Shown here piece after piece: positions 41,712-53,255 of a DNA stretch of 64,000 nt. This stretch comes from Stappia albiluteola (GTDB taxonomy: Bacteria; Pseudomonadota; Alphaproteobacteria; Rhizobiales; Stappiaceae). The DNA lies in assembly GCF_014050225.1 (NCBI RefSeq), contig NZ_JACFXV010000043.1, positions 496,001-560,000 on the forward strand, read 5' to 3'. The position numbers and the translations under genes are program-made. The notes under the pieces are model-generated. The model was not told where the DNA came from and made no database searches. It saw only the letters and a list, made by a program, of their open reading frames with translations. Position 1 is the stretch's first letter. Each line of letters begins with the position of its first letter.

Positions 41712-43085
41712 TTAGTTGAATGCGACCACGTCGCCGTCGGAAGAAACCGTCACGACGCGCCCACCAGCCACGATCGGGCTGACGTAAACATCAATAGACG
41801 TTTCCTGGGTGCCAATGGAGCGTCCGCTCGATGCATCGATCCGCACCATTTTCCCGTCGCTTGAAAAGGCAACCAGCGTACCGTTGGCCAGGATCGGGCC
41901 GGCCCAGTTTACCCGGTCCTTCTTCTTTCCGCTGGGAAGCGGCGTCTGCCACAAGGGCTCGCCGGTCTTGCGGCTGAGTGCCAGCATATTGTCGTCGAGG
42001 TCGATCAGGAATACCGCGTCGCCGGAGACGACCGGCGTATGCACGGAGCCATAATCCTGCTCCCACACACGCTCGCCCGTCTTGATGCTCGCGGCGATGA
42101 TGCGGCCGGCAACACCTGCCGCATAGACGACGCCGTCGGCGATTACAGGGCTGCCGGCGACGTCGACAAGCCCCGATACCGCATGGGTCCGGTAGGACCT
42201 GGACACGCCGTCGATCCACATCGGCTGCCCTTTTTCGATATCCATTGCCAGCACTTCGCCTGATGACGACGGAAAGACCACGGTGCCGCCGGATACGGCC
42301 GGATTTGCGGAAGACAGGATGCCGCCCGTTTCCGGAATGCCGGCATAGGCCCACTTTTCCGTTCCGTCTTCCTGGGTCAAAGCGACGACTTCGTTGTTCT
42401 GTGTAACAGCGAAAACGTGGCCCGCAGCAGCGGTCGGCGCCTCGCGCGCGGGCGCGGAAAGATCCTTGCTCCACAGCACGGTGCCGCTGTTGGCGTCGAG
42501 AGCCGCCAGCTGGCCGTAGCCGGTCGCCACAAACACCCGACCATTATCGACGGCTACGCCGCCGCCGGAGGCCACGTCGCGTTCGCCCTCGGGCCGCAGG
42601 TCGCGGCTCCAGGCCCTGCCGCCGCCGCTGGCGCTGAGCGCGACGACGGTACCGTCCTGCTTGTAGACATAGATCCTGCCGCCGTCGGAAACCGGCCGCG
42701 CCGACAAACGCACCGGCGAGGAGACCACCCCGCTGATACCGCCAAGGCCGCCGCCGACCGACTTGCCAACGGACGAACGCCACGCGCGCGCGCCGCTGAC
42801 AGAAACGGCAACGTTACCCGGATTGTTCGTCGAATTGCCGCCGGCCTGCGACCAGTCCTGCCCGCCCGACGCCGGGCCGACGGACGCTGTCTGTCCGGCG
42901 ATTTCCGCCGGTGTCGTTCCCGCAGAAAACAGATCCTGTCGTTCGCCCGGCAGGATCTTTTCCTTCTTTGTGAACGGATTGATGGTGTCCGTATATTCGG
43001 AAACCGTGTCGCAGGCACTTACAGTCAGCCCGCAGGCGATCACGCAGGCGCTGAGAATGTTTCGGCGCAAAGCAGCAGACGTCAC
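41712..43085 (-). CDS. bamB: BamB-like PQQ-repeat outer-membrane lipoprotein
   Basis: This 457-residue protein starts at GTG 43085, overlapping the upstream gene by four bases (GTGA) with GAAGGAAG as ribosome binding site. The signal peptide ends in the lipobox LTVSAC with Cys25. The rest is a beta-propeller of repeats such as [49 protein letters not shown] and [25 protein letters not shown]. BamB assists beta-barrel insertion into the outer membrane. The neighbours der and a YfgM-like gene match the E. coli yfgM-bamB-der order, which supports the call. Confidence 0.88.
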   Translation of the reverse strand: MTSAALRRNILSACVIACGLTVSACDTVSEYTDTINPFTKKEKILPGERQDLFSAGTTPAEIAGQTASVGPASGGQDWSQAGGNSTNNPGNVAVSVSGARAWRSSVGKSVGGGLGGISGVVSSPVRLSARPVSDGGRIYVYKQDGTVVALSASGGGRAWSRDLRPEGERDVASGGGVAVDNGRVFVATGYGQLAALDANSGTVLWSKDLSAPAREAPTAAAGHVFAVTQNNEVVALTQEDGTEKWAYAGIPETGGILSSANPAVSGGTVVFPSSSGEVLAMDIEKGQPMWIDGVSRSYRTHAVSGLVDVAGSPVIADGVVYAAGVAGRIIAASIKTGERVWEQDYGSVHTPVVSGDAVFLIDLDDNMLALSRKTGEPLWQTPLPSGKKKDRVNWAGPILANGTLVAFSSDGKMVRIDASSGRSIGTQETSIDVYVSPIVAGGRVVTVSSDGDVVAFN

Positions 43086-43756
43086 GAATTGCTTCCTTCT
43101 TTCGGCGCGCCCTGGCTGGCGTTTACGAGGTCGAGCAGCAGGTTGGCCCGGCCGACCACCTCCGCCGGCGCTCCTTCCGCCTTGACGATGCCATCGAGCC
43201 AACGGCGTGTCGCATCCATGTCGCCCGCCTTCCAGGCGGAGAATGCCAGGGCCTCCCGTGCGAGGAAGCGCCACTGGTTGCCGTCGCCGGCAAGCGTGGA
43301 GAGGCGTTTCTCCATGGCCGCGTAGTCTTCCGTATCCATGGCGAGATAGGCGGCGCGCAACGTGGCTATATCGCGATACAGCTGCGTCAGGGCACTATCG
43401 GACGCGATCGCGTCGAACTCGGCAAGGGCAGCCTCCACGTCGCCGGCTTCGGCCTTGCTGGTCGCCGCGCGCATCCTGGCAAGCATCGGATAACCGCCGG
43501 TCGCGTCTTCCAGCTTGCCGAACAGTTCCTGTGCCTCGACCTGCTTGCCCTCATTCGAAAGCGCGACGGCCTGCAGGAAAAGATCGCCGGCTTCCGCCGC
43601 CTGCTGCGCCTGCCAATATTGCCAGCCGCGATAGCCCGCCGTACCGACGACGATAAGAAACGCCGCCATCAGCAGCCACAGGCCAAACCGGTCCCACAGC
43701 TTCTTGTAGCGCTCGTGCCGGATTTCCTCATCGACCTCGCGGAAAATATCGGACAT
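43082..43756 (-). CDS. YfgM-like tetratricopeptide membrane protein
   Basis: This 224-residue protein has a short cytoplasmic N-terminus (MSDIFREVDEEIRHERYKKLWDR), one membrane helix (WLLMAAFLIVVGTAGY) and a periplasmic TPR-like region rich in Ala. This is the YfgM/Tol-Pal-associated-like architecture (DUF2133), seen upstream of bamB in many proteobacteria. In E. coli YfgM associates with the Sec translocon and periplasmic chaperones; that role here is inferred. Confidence 0.85.
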   Translation of the reverse strand: MSDIFREVDEEIRHERYKKLWDRFGLWLLMAAFLIVVGTAGYRGWQYWQAQQAAEAGDLFLQAVALSNEGKQVEAQELFGKLEDATGGYPMLARMRAATSKAEAGDVEAALAEFDAIASDSALTQLYRDIATLRAAYLAMDTEDYAAMEKRLSTLAGDGNQWRFLAREALAFSAWKAGDMDATRRWLDGIVKAEGAPAEVVGRANLLLDLVNASQGAPKEGSNS

Positions 43757-43954
43757 TCGATCTCGGTTCCTGAACGTATTGAGAGGCTTGGCGAAGTAGC
43801 CTCATGTTTTCCCGGGGCCTTGGCCCTTCATCGCGCGCGACACCATATATAAGCGTCATCCCGCTGGCAAACGGCCCGAAGGCATATCGCCCCTAAATGC
43901 ACGCGCGCTACGCATTGCCTTAAAATTGGGGCTGAATTCTGCCCGTTTCGCGCT

Positions 43955-44533
43955 TCAGACAAGAGGAACGCCGATCAGCCAGCCATGGAGCTTCCAGAGG
44001 AATAGACCATAAATGGCCAGTCCGCCGACAATCGCAATGGAATCGTTGCGAGCGGCGGCGCTGCCGGGCGCAAGGGCGGGTATCCCGCCGCGTCGTTTGA
44101 GGGAAACCCGGTCGACCACCGCCCATGCGAGAAAGGCGAGGAAAAGCAAGGCCGAAGCGACGTCGCCATTCGCCAGCAGATGCGAAAGTGCCCAGATCTT
44201 GATGGCCACAATCATCGGATGGCGGACCTTCGCCTTGATCCGGCCGGGCAAATAGGCCGCGAGCAGCAGCACGAAGACCGGCACCATCAGGAGCATTGTC
44301 ACGTGCCGCAGCCAGATCGGAGGATCGTAGAGGACCGGGGCTCCCTCGGCTCGAGCCTGGGCATAGCCCAGGACGATAAGCGCAAGGCCGGCAAGTGACA
44401 GCAGCGAAAAAAGGGCTTTGTAACCGCCTTCGCCCAGACGCGATCGCAATCCGGCACGTATCTTCCCGGTTATCGGAAGGCTATGCACGCCAAGAAACAG
44501 GATGAGGCCCGCCACCAGAAGCCCAATTCCCAT
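43955..44533 (-). CDS. NnrU family membrane protein
   Basis: This 192-residue polytopic membrane protein matches NnrU: GLILFLGVHSLPI, RSRLGEGGYKALFSLLSLAGLALIVLGYAQAR, the conserved RHVTMLLMVPVFVLLLAAYLPGRIKAKVRHPMIVAIKIWALSHLLANGD, and a final LAIYGLFLWKLHGWLIGVPLV. NnrU was first linked to nitric-oxide metabolism in denitrifiers; similar proteins (isoprenoid-related, 15-cis-zeta-carotene isomerase-like) are widespread. No denitrification genes are near. The start at 44533 follows GGAAGGAAG. Confidence 0.85.
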   Translation of the reverse strand: MGIGLLVAGLILFLGVHSLPITGKIRAGLRSRLGEGGYKALFSLLSLAGLALIVLGYAQARAEGAPVLYDPPIWLRHVTMLLMVPVFVLLLAAYLPGRIKAKVRHPMIVAIKIWALSHLLANGDVASALLFLAFLAWAVVDRVSLKRRGGIPALAPGSAAARNDSIAIVGGLAIYGLFLWKLHGWLIGVPLV

Positions 44534-44997
44534 GCGTGATCTTCCTTCCTGTCCGGATATTCCCCACTGCCCCCCATAACCTCCATATCCCACTGTAGCA
44601 ATAGCCAGATTTTTCACATTCCTCTGGACAACAAGAGCGACGCACCCTACAGCCGATGCGTCGGAATCAGGTTCTCAGGCAGCGCGGGCCGGTTTCCCTT
44701 GCAGGCAAGGAAGCCGAGGCTGGAGCGTGTTCCGTTCAGGTCGAACCGACCCGAGCGACAAGATTGTGCTCAAGGCGTTAATCCTGGAGCAATTTCTTGC
44801 TTTTCGGGTCATTCCACCGGAAGGGAAAACGCTTTAGGAATTTGGCGAACTCGAAGAGAAATCCCCTACACACGTTGGCGTGACCGAACGCCGGCTATTT
44901 GGGGAATCTCAACCAATTGGCGCAATAGGTAGCGCCGAACAGCCAGATAGCGAATATGGCCATGGCAACTGCTGCGACTGATAGGCACGAGGAAGGG
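44534..44997. other. Intergenic region with one RIME-like repeat
   Basis: This 464-base gap lies between the divergent nnrU-like and PilZ genes. Its middle holds the repeat listed at 44720-44837. I see no supported gene in the remainder. The PilZ promoter is probably in the last 150 bases. Confidence 0.5.
44720..44837. repeat. RIME-like intergenic repeat, copy 1
   Basis: This roughly 118-base unit contains a 32-base core (44768-44799) that matches 28 of 32 positions of a core at 59579-59610. Both units have similar length and similar ends (CTGGAGC...CTTTAG here, CTAGAGC...CACTAG there). The internal stems are less regular than in copy 2. It resembles the palindromic intergenic mosaic elements of Rhizobiales. 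Confidence 0.6.
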
Positions 44998-45258
44998 ATG
45001 AGCAATAGCGAACGCCGCAAGGCCACGCGACGCCGGACATTGAAGGGCGGCAAGATCATCCTCGGCAGGGTGAGCGTGTTCGATTGCACGGTCCGCAATC
45101 TTTCCGACACCGGCGCGCTGCTCAAACTCCCCTCAACCGTCGGCATTCCGGACGAATTCGAGTTCAAGATCGCCAATGACGATATTCACGTGATCGCCAA
45201 GGTCCGCTGGCGCACGGAGACCGAGATCGGCGTCTTTTTCGAGAAGCGCCTGCCCTGA
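44998..45258 (+). CDS. PilZ domain protein (probable cyclic-di-GMP receptor)
   Basis: This 86-residue single-domain PilZ protein has an N-terminal Arg-rich switch (ERRKATRRRTLKGG) supplying the RxxxR motif and the second motif VRNLSDTGALL (D/N-x-S-x-x-G type). VRWRTETEIGVFFEKRL closes the barrel. The ligand is inferred to be cyclic-di-GMP. The ATG at 44998 has GAGGAAGGG directly upstream; in-frame ATGs at 44956 and 44962 are less favoured. It has no attached output domain and no obvious partner nearby. Confidence 0.85.
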   Translation: MSNSERRKATRRRTLKGGKIILGRVSVFDCTVRNLSDTGALLKLPSTVGIPDEFEFKIANDDIHVIAKVRWRTETEIGVFFEKRLP

Positions 45259-45339
45259 GCACTGCGAGGCCACGGCTCCCGGGATCCAGTATACGGCTCC
45301 CGGTTCTCCTTGAATTATCGGTTTATAACGAATTTTCCT

Positions 45340-45735
45340 TCAGGAACTCCTGATGGACACGCGCTCGCAAGCATTCGCCAGAGCGCAATCGGAAAGCTCG
45401 TCCGCGTCGCCGAGTTCGCTCGCGTGCCGCCTTCCCCATTCGCAAAGTGACATGATGAACGGCTCCAGGCTCAGGCCGAGAGGGGTTGCCGAATAGTCGA
45501 CTCTGGGCGGAACCTGCCGAAAGATTTCCCGATGCACCAGGCCATGAAATTCCATTTCGCGTAATTGCTGGATGAGAACTTTCTGGCTCACGTCGGGCAA
45601 AAGGCGGGTCAGCTCGGAGAGCCGCTTGGAGCCGTCGAAAAGATGGAAGAGAATGACCGCCTTCCAACGGCCCGAGATAACCTTCAATGCCCGCTCGATC
45701 GGCAGGGCGGGAAGGCGTTTCAGTGGCTCCGCCAT
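45340..45735 (-). CDS. HxlR-family transcriptional regulator
   Basis: This 131-residue winged-helix regulator has the HxlR core: IERALKVISGRWKAVILFHLFDGSKRLSELTRLLPDVSQKVLIQQLREMEFHGLVHREIF followed by PPRVDYSATPLGLSLEPFI. In redox-sensing members a Cys precedes the first Pro (CPVE); here the position reads ALPIERAL, so that Cys is absent, although Cys residues occur in SLCEW and near the C-terminus. It is divergent from a quinone oxidoreductase gene, its likely target. A palindrome overlaps its start codon. Confidence 0.9.
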   Translation of the reverse strand: MAEPLKRLPALPIERALKVISGRWKAVILFHLFDGSKRLSELTRLLPDVSQKVLIQQLREMEFHGLVHREIFRQVPPRVDYSATPLGLSLEPFIMSLCEWGRRHASELGDADELSDCALANACERVSIRSS

Positions 45736-45755
45736 ACTTACCTCTTAGTGAGTAT
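45734..45755. promoter_or_regulatory. Candidate HxlR operator
   Basis: ATACTTA at 45734-45740 faces TGAGTAT at 45749-45755, an inverted repeat with one mismatch in seven. It matches the TACT...AGTA style of HxlR/YodB sites and covers the repressor's own start codon, implying autorepression. A second small inverted repeat, ACCGA-AAAG-TCGGT at 45759-45772, lies toward the oxidoreductase gene. Confidence 0.55.
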
Positions 45756-45834
45756 TGGACCGAAAAGTCGGTTTAATTCAATCGGAACCTACGCCCATAT
45801 CGCTCGCGAAGCCAATCAACTGCGCGAGCTTATC

Positions 45835-46824
45835 ATGAGAGCTATACAGATAGAACGGTTCGGCGGACCGGAGGTCCTCCGGCTGGTCGAGCTGCCGAAG
45901 CCGCAGCCTGCCCCGTCCGAGATCCTGGTTCGGGTCGCGGCCTCAGGGGTCAACTTCGCCGACACGCTGATGCGATCCGACGAATATGCGGCGACGCCCC
46001 CGCTGCCGTCGGTCCTCGGATCGGAAGTAGCCGGTATCGTCGAGGGCATCGGCAGCGAGGTCGACGGACTGCGGGAAGGCATGCGGGTCGCGGCCCCGCT
46101 CTTTGCAGCCGGCATCTATTTCGGCGGCTACGCAGACTATGTGACGATCGACGCCCGCTACGCCGTGCCGGTGCCTGACGACCTTTCCTTCGACAAGGCC
46201 GTAGCGCTGATGGTCCAGGGCCTCACTGCGCTCTACCTCACCAGGCAGGCCGACCCGAAGGGCAAGACCGTGCTGGTCAATGCGGCAGCCGGTGGCGTCG
46301 GCTCCCTGCTGGTGCAACTGGCAAAACAAGCCGGCGCGAGGACCGTGATAGCGGCCGCCAGCACAAGCGAGAAGCTTGCCTTCGCGAGGGAACTCGGCGC
46401 CAATGCCGCGGTCAACTACACATTGCCCGACCATATCGACCGGCTAATGGAAGCCAGTGGCGGACAAGGCCCGGATATCATCTATGAATCGGTTGGCGGC
46501 GCCGCGCTCAAGGACGGCCTCAAGGCGCTTGCCCCGCGCGGCCAGCTGATTACCTACGGTGCGCTGAACATTCACAAGTTCAGCCTTGGCACGCCCGAAC
46601 TGCTGGGGCTTATCTTCAGGAACCAGTCGCTGACCGGCTTCGCGCTGGTGCCGCTTCTCACGCCGGACCTCCTGCAGGAAAGCCTGAAGGATCTCTTTGC
46701 CAGCGCGGCGGCGGGCGAACTTGCGGTGACGATCGGCGCATCCTACCCGCTGGAACGGGCCATGGACGCCCATCGGGCGCTGGAAAGCCGCACGACCACC
46801 GGCAAGGTCGTCCTGACCGCCTGA
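45835..46824 (+). CDS. NADPH:quinone oxidoreductase, zeta-crystallin type
   Basis: This 329-residue medium-chain reductase of the zinc-free quinone oxidoreductase group opens MRAIQIERFGGPEVLRLVELP, with GVNFADTLMRSDEY and the nucleotide-binding motif VNAAAGGVGSLLVQLAKQAGA. It is expected to reduce quinones with NADPH. The frame is open far upstream, but 45835 gives the canonical start. Divergence from an HxlR regulator with a shared operator suggests induction by quinone or electrophile stress. Confidence 0.88.
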   Translation: MRAIQIERFGGPEVLRLVELPKPQPAPSEILVRVAASGVNFADTLMRSDEYAATPPLPSVLGSEVAGIVEGIGSEVDGLREGMRVAAPLFAAGIYFGGYADYVTIDARYAVPVPDDLSFDKAVALMVQGLTALYLTRQADPKGKTVLVNAAAGGVGSLLVQLAKQAGARTVIAAASTSEKLAFARELGANAAVNYTLPDHIDRLMEASGGQGPDIIYESVGGAALKDGLKALAPRGQLITYGALNIHKFSLGTPELLGLIFRNQSLTGFALVPLLTPDLLQESLKDLFASAAAGELAVTIGASYPLERAMDAHRALESRTTTGKVVLTA

Positions 46825-46971
46825 AAAAGATTGGCGGTCAGGTGGAGACATCTGATCGCCATTCTCGGCAGTCGGAAGGAAATGGCTATTCCCGTTCCAC
46901 AGTCCGAAAGGGCCATAAATAACGGTATCTGCTTATCAAATTCCGGGGGCTCTTCAAAAAGGCCGCCTTAG

Positions 46972-47421
46972 CTACCCCTCCAGCGCCGCAATCATTTCCA
47001 CCCGCGTCGCATGCCGTCCGCCCTCGAAATCGGCGGTCAGGAACGCATCCACGATATCGAGCGCCAATCCCTCGCCGACCACGCGCGCGCCGATCGACAG
47101 CATGTTGGCATCGTTGTGCTGACGGATCATGCGGGCCGAGAAAGTGTCGGCGCAGGCGCCGCAACGGATGCCCTTTATCTTGTTCGCCGCCATCATGATG
47201 CCCTGGCCGGTACCGCACAGGATGATGCCAAACCGGCAATCGCCGGAAGCGACGAGCCGCGCGGCCGCTTCGCCGTGCCTGGGATAGTGTGTGCTCTCCG
47301 GCGTCGTCGGGCCGATATCGACCACCGTCCAGCCACGCGCCTCAATATGAGCGGCAATCGTCTGGCGGAGCTCGATAGCGGCATGGTCGCTGGAAAGAAC
47401 GATGCGGTCTTTGGCAGTCAT
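46972..47421 (-). CDS. rpiB: Ribose 5-phosphate isomerase B
   Basis: This 149-residue RpiB/LacA-type isomerase interconverts ribose-5- and ribulose-5-phosphate. It has VLSSDHAAIELRQ, the active Cys in LCGTGQGIMMAANK and RCGACADTFSARMIRQHNDANMLSIGARVVG. The usual DYP motif reads HYP (THYPRHG), a mild departure. The start at 47421 gives MTAKDRI. guaA is upstream on the same strand, 62 bases away. Confidence 0.92.
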   Translation of the reverse strand: MTAKDRIVLSSDHAAIELRQTIAAHIEARGWTVVDIGPTTPESTHYPRHGEAAARLVASGDCRFGIILCGTGQGIMMAANKIKGIRCGACADTFSARMIRQHNDANMLSIGARVVGEGLALDIVDAFLTADFEGGRHATRVEMIAALEG

Positions 47422-47483
47422 GAAGCCCTGATCCGGTTTCCGGAAACAATTGCGGCTTTGTCGAGTTGGTTCGACGTACCGGC

Positions 47484-49031
47484 TCATTCCCACTCGATTG
47501 TTCCCGGCGGCTTGGACGTCACGTCATAGACGACGCGGTTGATGCCCTTCACCTCGTTGATGATGCGGGTCGCCGCACGGCTCAGGAATTCCATGTCGTA
47601 GTGGTAGAAATCGGCGGTCATGCCATCGATCGACGTCACCGCCCGCAGCGCGCAGACATATTCGTAGGTCCGGCCATCGCCCATGACGCCGACCGTCTGC
47701 ACCGGCAAAAGCACGGCGAATGCCTGCCAGATCGCGTCGTACAGGCCCGCCTTGCGGATCTCGTCCAGATAGATCGCGTCGGCCTGGCGCAGGATATCGA
47801 GCTTGGCGCGCGTGATCCCGCCCGGGCAGCGGATGGCAAGGCCAGGACCGGGGAACGGATGCCGGCCGACAAAAGCCTCGGGCAGGCCGAGTTCCCGGCC
47901 AAGCGCCCTCACCTCGTCCTTGAAGAGCTCGCGCAACGGCTCGACCAGCGCCATGTTCATGCGCTCGGGCAGGCCGCCGACATTGTGGTGCGACTTGATC
48001 GTCACCGACGGGCCGCCGGTAAAGGAAACGCTCTCGATCACGTCCGGATAGAGCGTGCCCTGGGCCAGAAACTGCGCGCCGCCGATCTTCTTCGCCTCGG
48101 CTTCGAACACCTCGATGAACAGGCGGCCGATCGTCTTGCGCTTCACTTCAGGGTCGGTTTCCCCTTCCAGCGCATCGATGAAGGTGTCGGCCGCGTCCAC
48201 ATGAACCAGCGGAATATTGTAGTGATTGCGGAAGAGCGACACGACCTGCTCGGCCTCGTTCATCCGCATCAGGCCGTGGTCGACGAAGATGCAGGTGAGC
48301 TGGTCGCCGATCGCCTCGTGGATCAGAACCGCCGCCACCGCGCTGTCGACACCGCCGGAAAGGCCGCAGATCACCTTGCCGTCGCCGACCTGGGCGCGGA
48401 TGCGCGCCTTTGCATCTTCACGGAACGACGCCATCGTCCAGTCGCCCGCGCAGCCGGCGATGCCGTGCACGAAATTGCGCAAGAGCCGCGCGCCGTCCGG
48501 AGTGTGGACTACCTCCGGATGGAATTGAACCGCATAGAAGCGCCGCGCCTCGTCGGCGATTGCCGCAAAAGGCGCGCCTTCCGAAGTCGCGATGACGCGG
48601 AAGCCCTCAGGCAAGGCCGTGACGCGGTCGCCATGGCTCATCCACACCTGATGCCGGGTACCGATATCCCAGACGCCCTCGAATAACGGGCTCTTTTCCT
48701 TGACTTCGATATAGGCCCTGCCGAATTCGCGATGGTTGCCGGCTTCCACCGCACCGCCGAGTTCGGCGCACATGGTCTGCTCGCCGTAGCAGATGCCGAG
48801 GACCGGAATACCCGCATCGTAAATCGCCTTTGGCGCCCTCGGACTTCCCATTTCGGTGGTCGACGCCGGCCCGCCCGACAGGATCACCGCCTTGGGCTTC
48901 ATGTCGTGAAAGGCGCTCTCGGCCGACTGGAAGGGAACGATCTCCGAGTAGACACCCGCCTCGCGCACCCGGCGCGCGATAAGCTGGGTTACCTGGGAGC
49001 CGAAGTCGATAATAAGGATGCGGTCTGTCAT
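47484..49031 (-). CDS. guaA: GMP synthase (glutamine-hydrolysing)
   Basis: This 515-residue enzyme converts XMP to GMP. The N-terminal glutaminase has [16 protein letters not shown], the nucleophile Cys in [10 protein letters not shown], and FHPEV. The ATP pyrophosphatase loop [10 protein letters not shown] and the C-terminal dimerisation domain ending [10 protein letters not shown] are complete. guaB is about 2.7 kb away on the same strand, so both guanine-branch genes lie in this window. Confidence 0.97.
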   Translation of the reverse strand: MTDRILIIDFGSQVTQLIARRVREAGVYSEIVPFQSAESAFHDMKPKAVILSGGPASTTEMGSPRAPKAIYDAGIPVLGICYGEQTMCAELGGAVEAGNHREFGRAYIEVKEKSPLFEGVWDIGTRHQVWMSHGDRVTALPEGFRVIATSEGAPFAAIADEARRFYAVQFHPEVVHTPDGARLLRNFVHGIAGCAGDWTMASFREDAKARIRAQVGDGKVICGLSGGVDSAVAAVLIHEAIGDQLTCIFVDHGLMRMNEAEQVVSLFRNHYNIPLVHVDAADTFIDALEGETDPEVKRKTIGRLFIEVFEAEAKKIGGAQFLAQGTLYPDVIESVSFTGGPSVTIKSHHNVGGLPERMNMALVEPLRELFKDEVRALGRELGLPEAFVGRHPFPGPGLAIRCPGGITRAKLDILRQADAIYLDEIRKAGLYDAIWQAFAVLLPVQTVGVMGDGRTYEYVCALRAVTSIDGMTADFYHYDMEFLSRAATRIINEVKGINRVVYDVTSKPPGTIEWE

Positions 49032-49224
49032 GCGCCGCTTCTAAACTTTCGCCCCGTGTTTTGAAACACAAAAATGCTGCGCTGCGCTGTCGATACCGCG
49101 CTCTGGATATCCCGCGCGATCGATACGCGAATTTTGACCCGGCCCCTTCGCACACCTACGCTCGGTAGAAAGATGAAAAGCGATTCGGGGCGAACCTGCG
49201 GCTCGCGGCAACCGGCGGAGTTCG

Positions 49225-50367
49225 ATGGGCGACATGTCTGCATCCGATGACACGATCGGGATCGAAGCTGCTCTTGACGAGGCCGGGCGCCTGGAGCGCG
49301 GCGGCGACCATGCGAGTGCCGTAACAATCTACGAGCACCTGCATCGTTCGCTGCCCGAAGATCTCGAAATCACCTATCGACTGGGAACCGCCTTCCTGCG
49401 CACCGGCCGACTTGAAGAGGCGGTGCCCTTGTTGCGTCAGGTGGTGTTTCACAATCCCGGCCATCTGGCGGCGCGCACCAATCTCGGCAACGCCTTCCTG
49501 CTGATGGATCTGCTGGACAAGGCTGAGGAGCACTTCCAGGCAGTCCTCCAGAACGAGCCGGATAACCGCAATGCATTGTTCGGGCTGGCGAGTGCACTTA
49601 TCCAGCAAGGCCGCAATCTGGAGGCGCTCGCCTATTGCGACCGTCTTATGATGCAGCTTCCGAACAATGCCGCGGCCCTGACACTTGCCGGCGAAGCAGC
49701 TTCCGACGATCCCCGGCTCAATATTGCGATCGCGAGATACCGCCAGGCCCTGAAAGCCGATCCGGATTACGTACCCGCGCTGCTGGGCCTTTCGCGCGCG
49801 CTCTATCGCAGGCGTCGCTTCGACGAAGCGCTTTCGCTGACCGAACGGGCCGCGCTCAGGCAGCCGCGGAACGCTGAAGCGCTTGCCCTGAAGGGCCAGA
49901 TCCTGTCTGCACTGCAAGATTTTCAGGCTGCGATGCAGGTCTTGACGACTGCGATCGAGCTCGCACCCGACAATGCAGGCCTTCAAGTGGAGTTCAGCGT
50001 TGCCGCGCGACGCCAGGGCGAGCTTGGACCTGCGATAGAGAGCGCCTTCGCGGCCTGGAACCTGCAACCGACGAGCGTCGAAGCCGCAAAGGCTCTGGGC
50101 GCTGCTCTGTCGGCAGTTGGAAAGGCAGCGGCGGCGCGCGAGGTTCTCATGTCCGGAGGCGATCTTGGCTCGCTCGGCCACAGTACCCGGGAACTGCTAG
50201 AGCGGCTGCCCGGGGACATCCACGCGGTAGCGATCATCCCGACGCCGCCCGAGGCGGAACCGGACATACCCACGCAGTGCGACGATACGCCGGAAGCCCT
50301 CGAACGGGACGAGCAACCGCGCCTAACGCCGGATGATGACGATCTGCCGCTCTTTCGCGGTTTCTGA
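49225..50367 (+). CDS. Tetratricopeptide repeat protein
   Basis: This 380-residue soluble protein of TPR units covers about residues 10-290: EAGRLERGGDHASAVTIYEHLHRSLP, YRLGTAFLRTGRLEEAVPLLRQVV, TNLGNAFLLMDLLDKAEEHFQAVLQNEPDNRNALFGLASALIQQG and others. No enzymatic domain or signal peptide is visible. The C-terminal 50 residues are acidic and proline-rich, ending DDDDLPLFRGF. GGAG lies upstream of the ATG. It lies between divergently arranged guaA and convergent rsmB-like genes. Function unknown. Confidence 0.8.
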   Translation: MGDMSASDDTIGIEAALDEAGRLERGGDHASAVTIYEHLHRSLPEDLEITYRLGTAFLRTGRLEEAVPLLRQVVFHNPGHLAARTNLGNAFLLMDLLDKAEEHFQAVLQNEPDNRNALFGLASALIQQGRNLEALAYCDRLMMQLPNNAAALTLAGEAASDDPRLNIAIARYRQALKADPDYVPALLGLSRALYRRRRFDEALSLTERAALRQPRNAEALALKGQILSALQDFQAAMQVLTTAIELAPDNAGLQVEFSVAARRQGELGPAIESAFAAWNLQPTSVEAAKALGAALSAVGKAAAAREVLMSGGDLGSLGHSTRELLERLPGDIHAVAIIPTPPEAEPDIPTQCDDTPEALERDEQPRLTPDDDDLPLFRGF

Positions 50368-50372
50368 GCGCT

Positions 50373-51668
50373 TCAGGCAGTCCTGCGCCGCAGCGCGCCG
50401 ACGAAGAAACCGTCCGTGTTTGTCCTGGCCGGGCTGAGAGTAGCAAAGCCATTCTCGTCGAAGCGCGGTTGCGGAGCGTCTGCGCCAAGAACGTCATCCC
50501 AGACGGGCTTCAGGGAAACCGCCTCGAAATCGGCATTGCGATCGAGAAAATCGGTCACTTGCCGACCGTTTTCGCCGGGAAGCAGGGAGCAGGTGACATA
50601 GACGAGCATGCCGCCGTCCCGCACGTAGCGCGCCGCGGCATCAAGCACGTCGCGTTGTTCCTGCCTGCGGCCGGCAATCGCATTCGAGGTAAGGCGCCAC
50701 TTGGAATCCGGGCGCCTGCGCCACACGCCGGTTCCCGAACAGGGCGCGTCGGTAAAGACGAGATCCATGCGCCCTTCGAGATCGTCCAGCCCGCCGGTCT
50801 TCGGATCGCGCACCTGCACATTGCGCGCGCCCGCCCGCTTCAGCCGGTCGTAGATCGGCGCGAGCCGCAGACGGTCGGCATCATAGGCATAGACCTGTCC
50901 GCGATTGTCCATTTCGCCGGCCAGCGCGAGCGTCTTGCCGCCGCCGCCCGCGCAATAGTCCAGCACCTGTTGCCCCGGCTGAACACGTGCAAGCAGCGCG
51001 GCGATCTGGCTGCCCTCGTCCTGCAGTTCGAACCAGCCCTTCTGGAATCCCTCTTCCGCCTGCACATGCGGAGAGCGCCCGCCGCCGGTCGTTGGCGCAA
51101 TCCGCACGCCAATCGGAGAAATCGGCGCAGCCTCGGCGTTAATATGGGAAAGCCGCTTCAACACCTTGTCCCGATCGGCCTTCAGACGATTGACGCGAAG
51201 ATCGATCGGCGCCCGGCTGGCAAGCGCCTGTCCCTCGGCGATAGCATCGCCCCCGAAAGCCGCGCTGAATTCCTGCCAGAGCGCCTCAGGAACGTCCGCC
51301 CTGACCCAGTCCGGCGCACCCTCCAGGCTCGGCCCTGCCAGCCTTTGGCGTTCGTCATCCGTCAGCGGCTGCGGCGCATGGCGATCTTCCGCGAGAGCGG
51401 AATCCAGGGCATCCAGGCCGCGCTCCCAGTCGAGTACATATGTCGCCAGCACCAGCGCGCGCGCGCTTTCGTCGCCCATCTTCCAGGCGGAAGACAATTT
51501 GTGCCGCAGGGCATCGAAGACCAGATTGCCGATCGCCACCCGGTCGCCGGAGCCGGCGAAACGATGGCTGGCGCCCCAGTCCTTGAGGGCTTCCTGCACG
51601 GGACGGCGGCGGGTCTCGATATCGCTCAACACGTCGATTGCCGCGGCCAGGCGTCCGCCGTCCTTCAT
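50373..51668 (-). CDS. RsmB/NOP-family rRNA cytosine-C5 methyltransferase
   Basis: This 431-residue SAM-dependent methyltransferase has an N-terminal NusB-like helical part (DVLSDIETRRRPVQEALKDW) and a Rossmann methyltransferase domain. GQQVLDYCAGGGGKTLALA binds SAM; the two catalytic cysteines lie in TDAPCSGTGVWRRRPD and YVTCSLLPGENG. It probably makes m5C in 16S rRNA; the exact site is not certain. The gene begins 33 bases after the guaB stop. Confidence 0.93.
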   Translation of the reverse strand: MKDGGRLAAAIDVLSDIETRRRPVQEALKDWGASHRFAGSGDRVAIGNLVFDALRHKLSSAWKMGDESARALVLATYVLDWERGLDALDSALAEDRHAPQPLTDDERQRLAGPSLEGAPDWVRADVPEALWQEFSAAFGGDAIAEGQALASRAPIDLRVNRLKADRDKVLKRLSHINAEAAPISPIGVRIAPTTGGGRSPHVQAEEGFQKGWFELQDEGSQIAALLARVQPGQQVLDYCAGGGGKTLALAGEMDNRGQVYAYDADRLRLAPIYDRLKRAGARNVQVRDPKTGGLDDLEGRMDLVFTDAPCSGTGVWRRRPDSKWRLTSNAIAGRRQEQRDVLDAAARYVRDGGMLVYVTCSLLPGENGRQVTDFLDRNADFEAVSLKPVWDDVLGADAPQPRFDENGFATLSPARTNTDGFFVGALRRRTA

Positions 51669-51701
51669 TCCTGCTACTCCGCTCTACGCAACGCGTACTT
51701 A

Positions 51702-53255
<1,554 letters not shown>

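Noticed and set aside
45270-45304. Short direct repeat ACGGCTCCCGG
   Set aside because: Two 11-base copies 20 bases apart with no other structure; likely chance.
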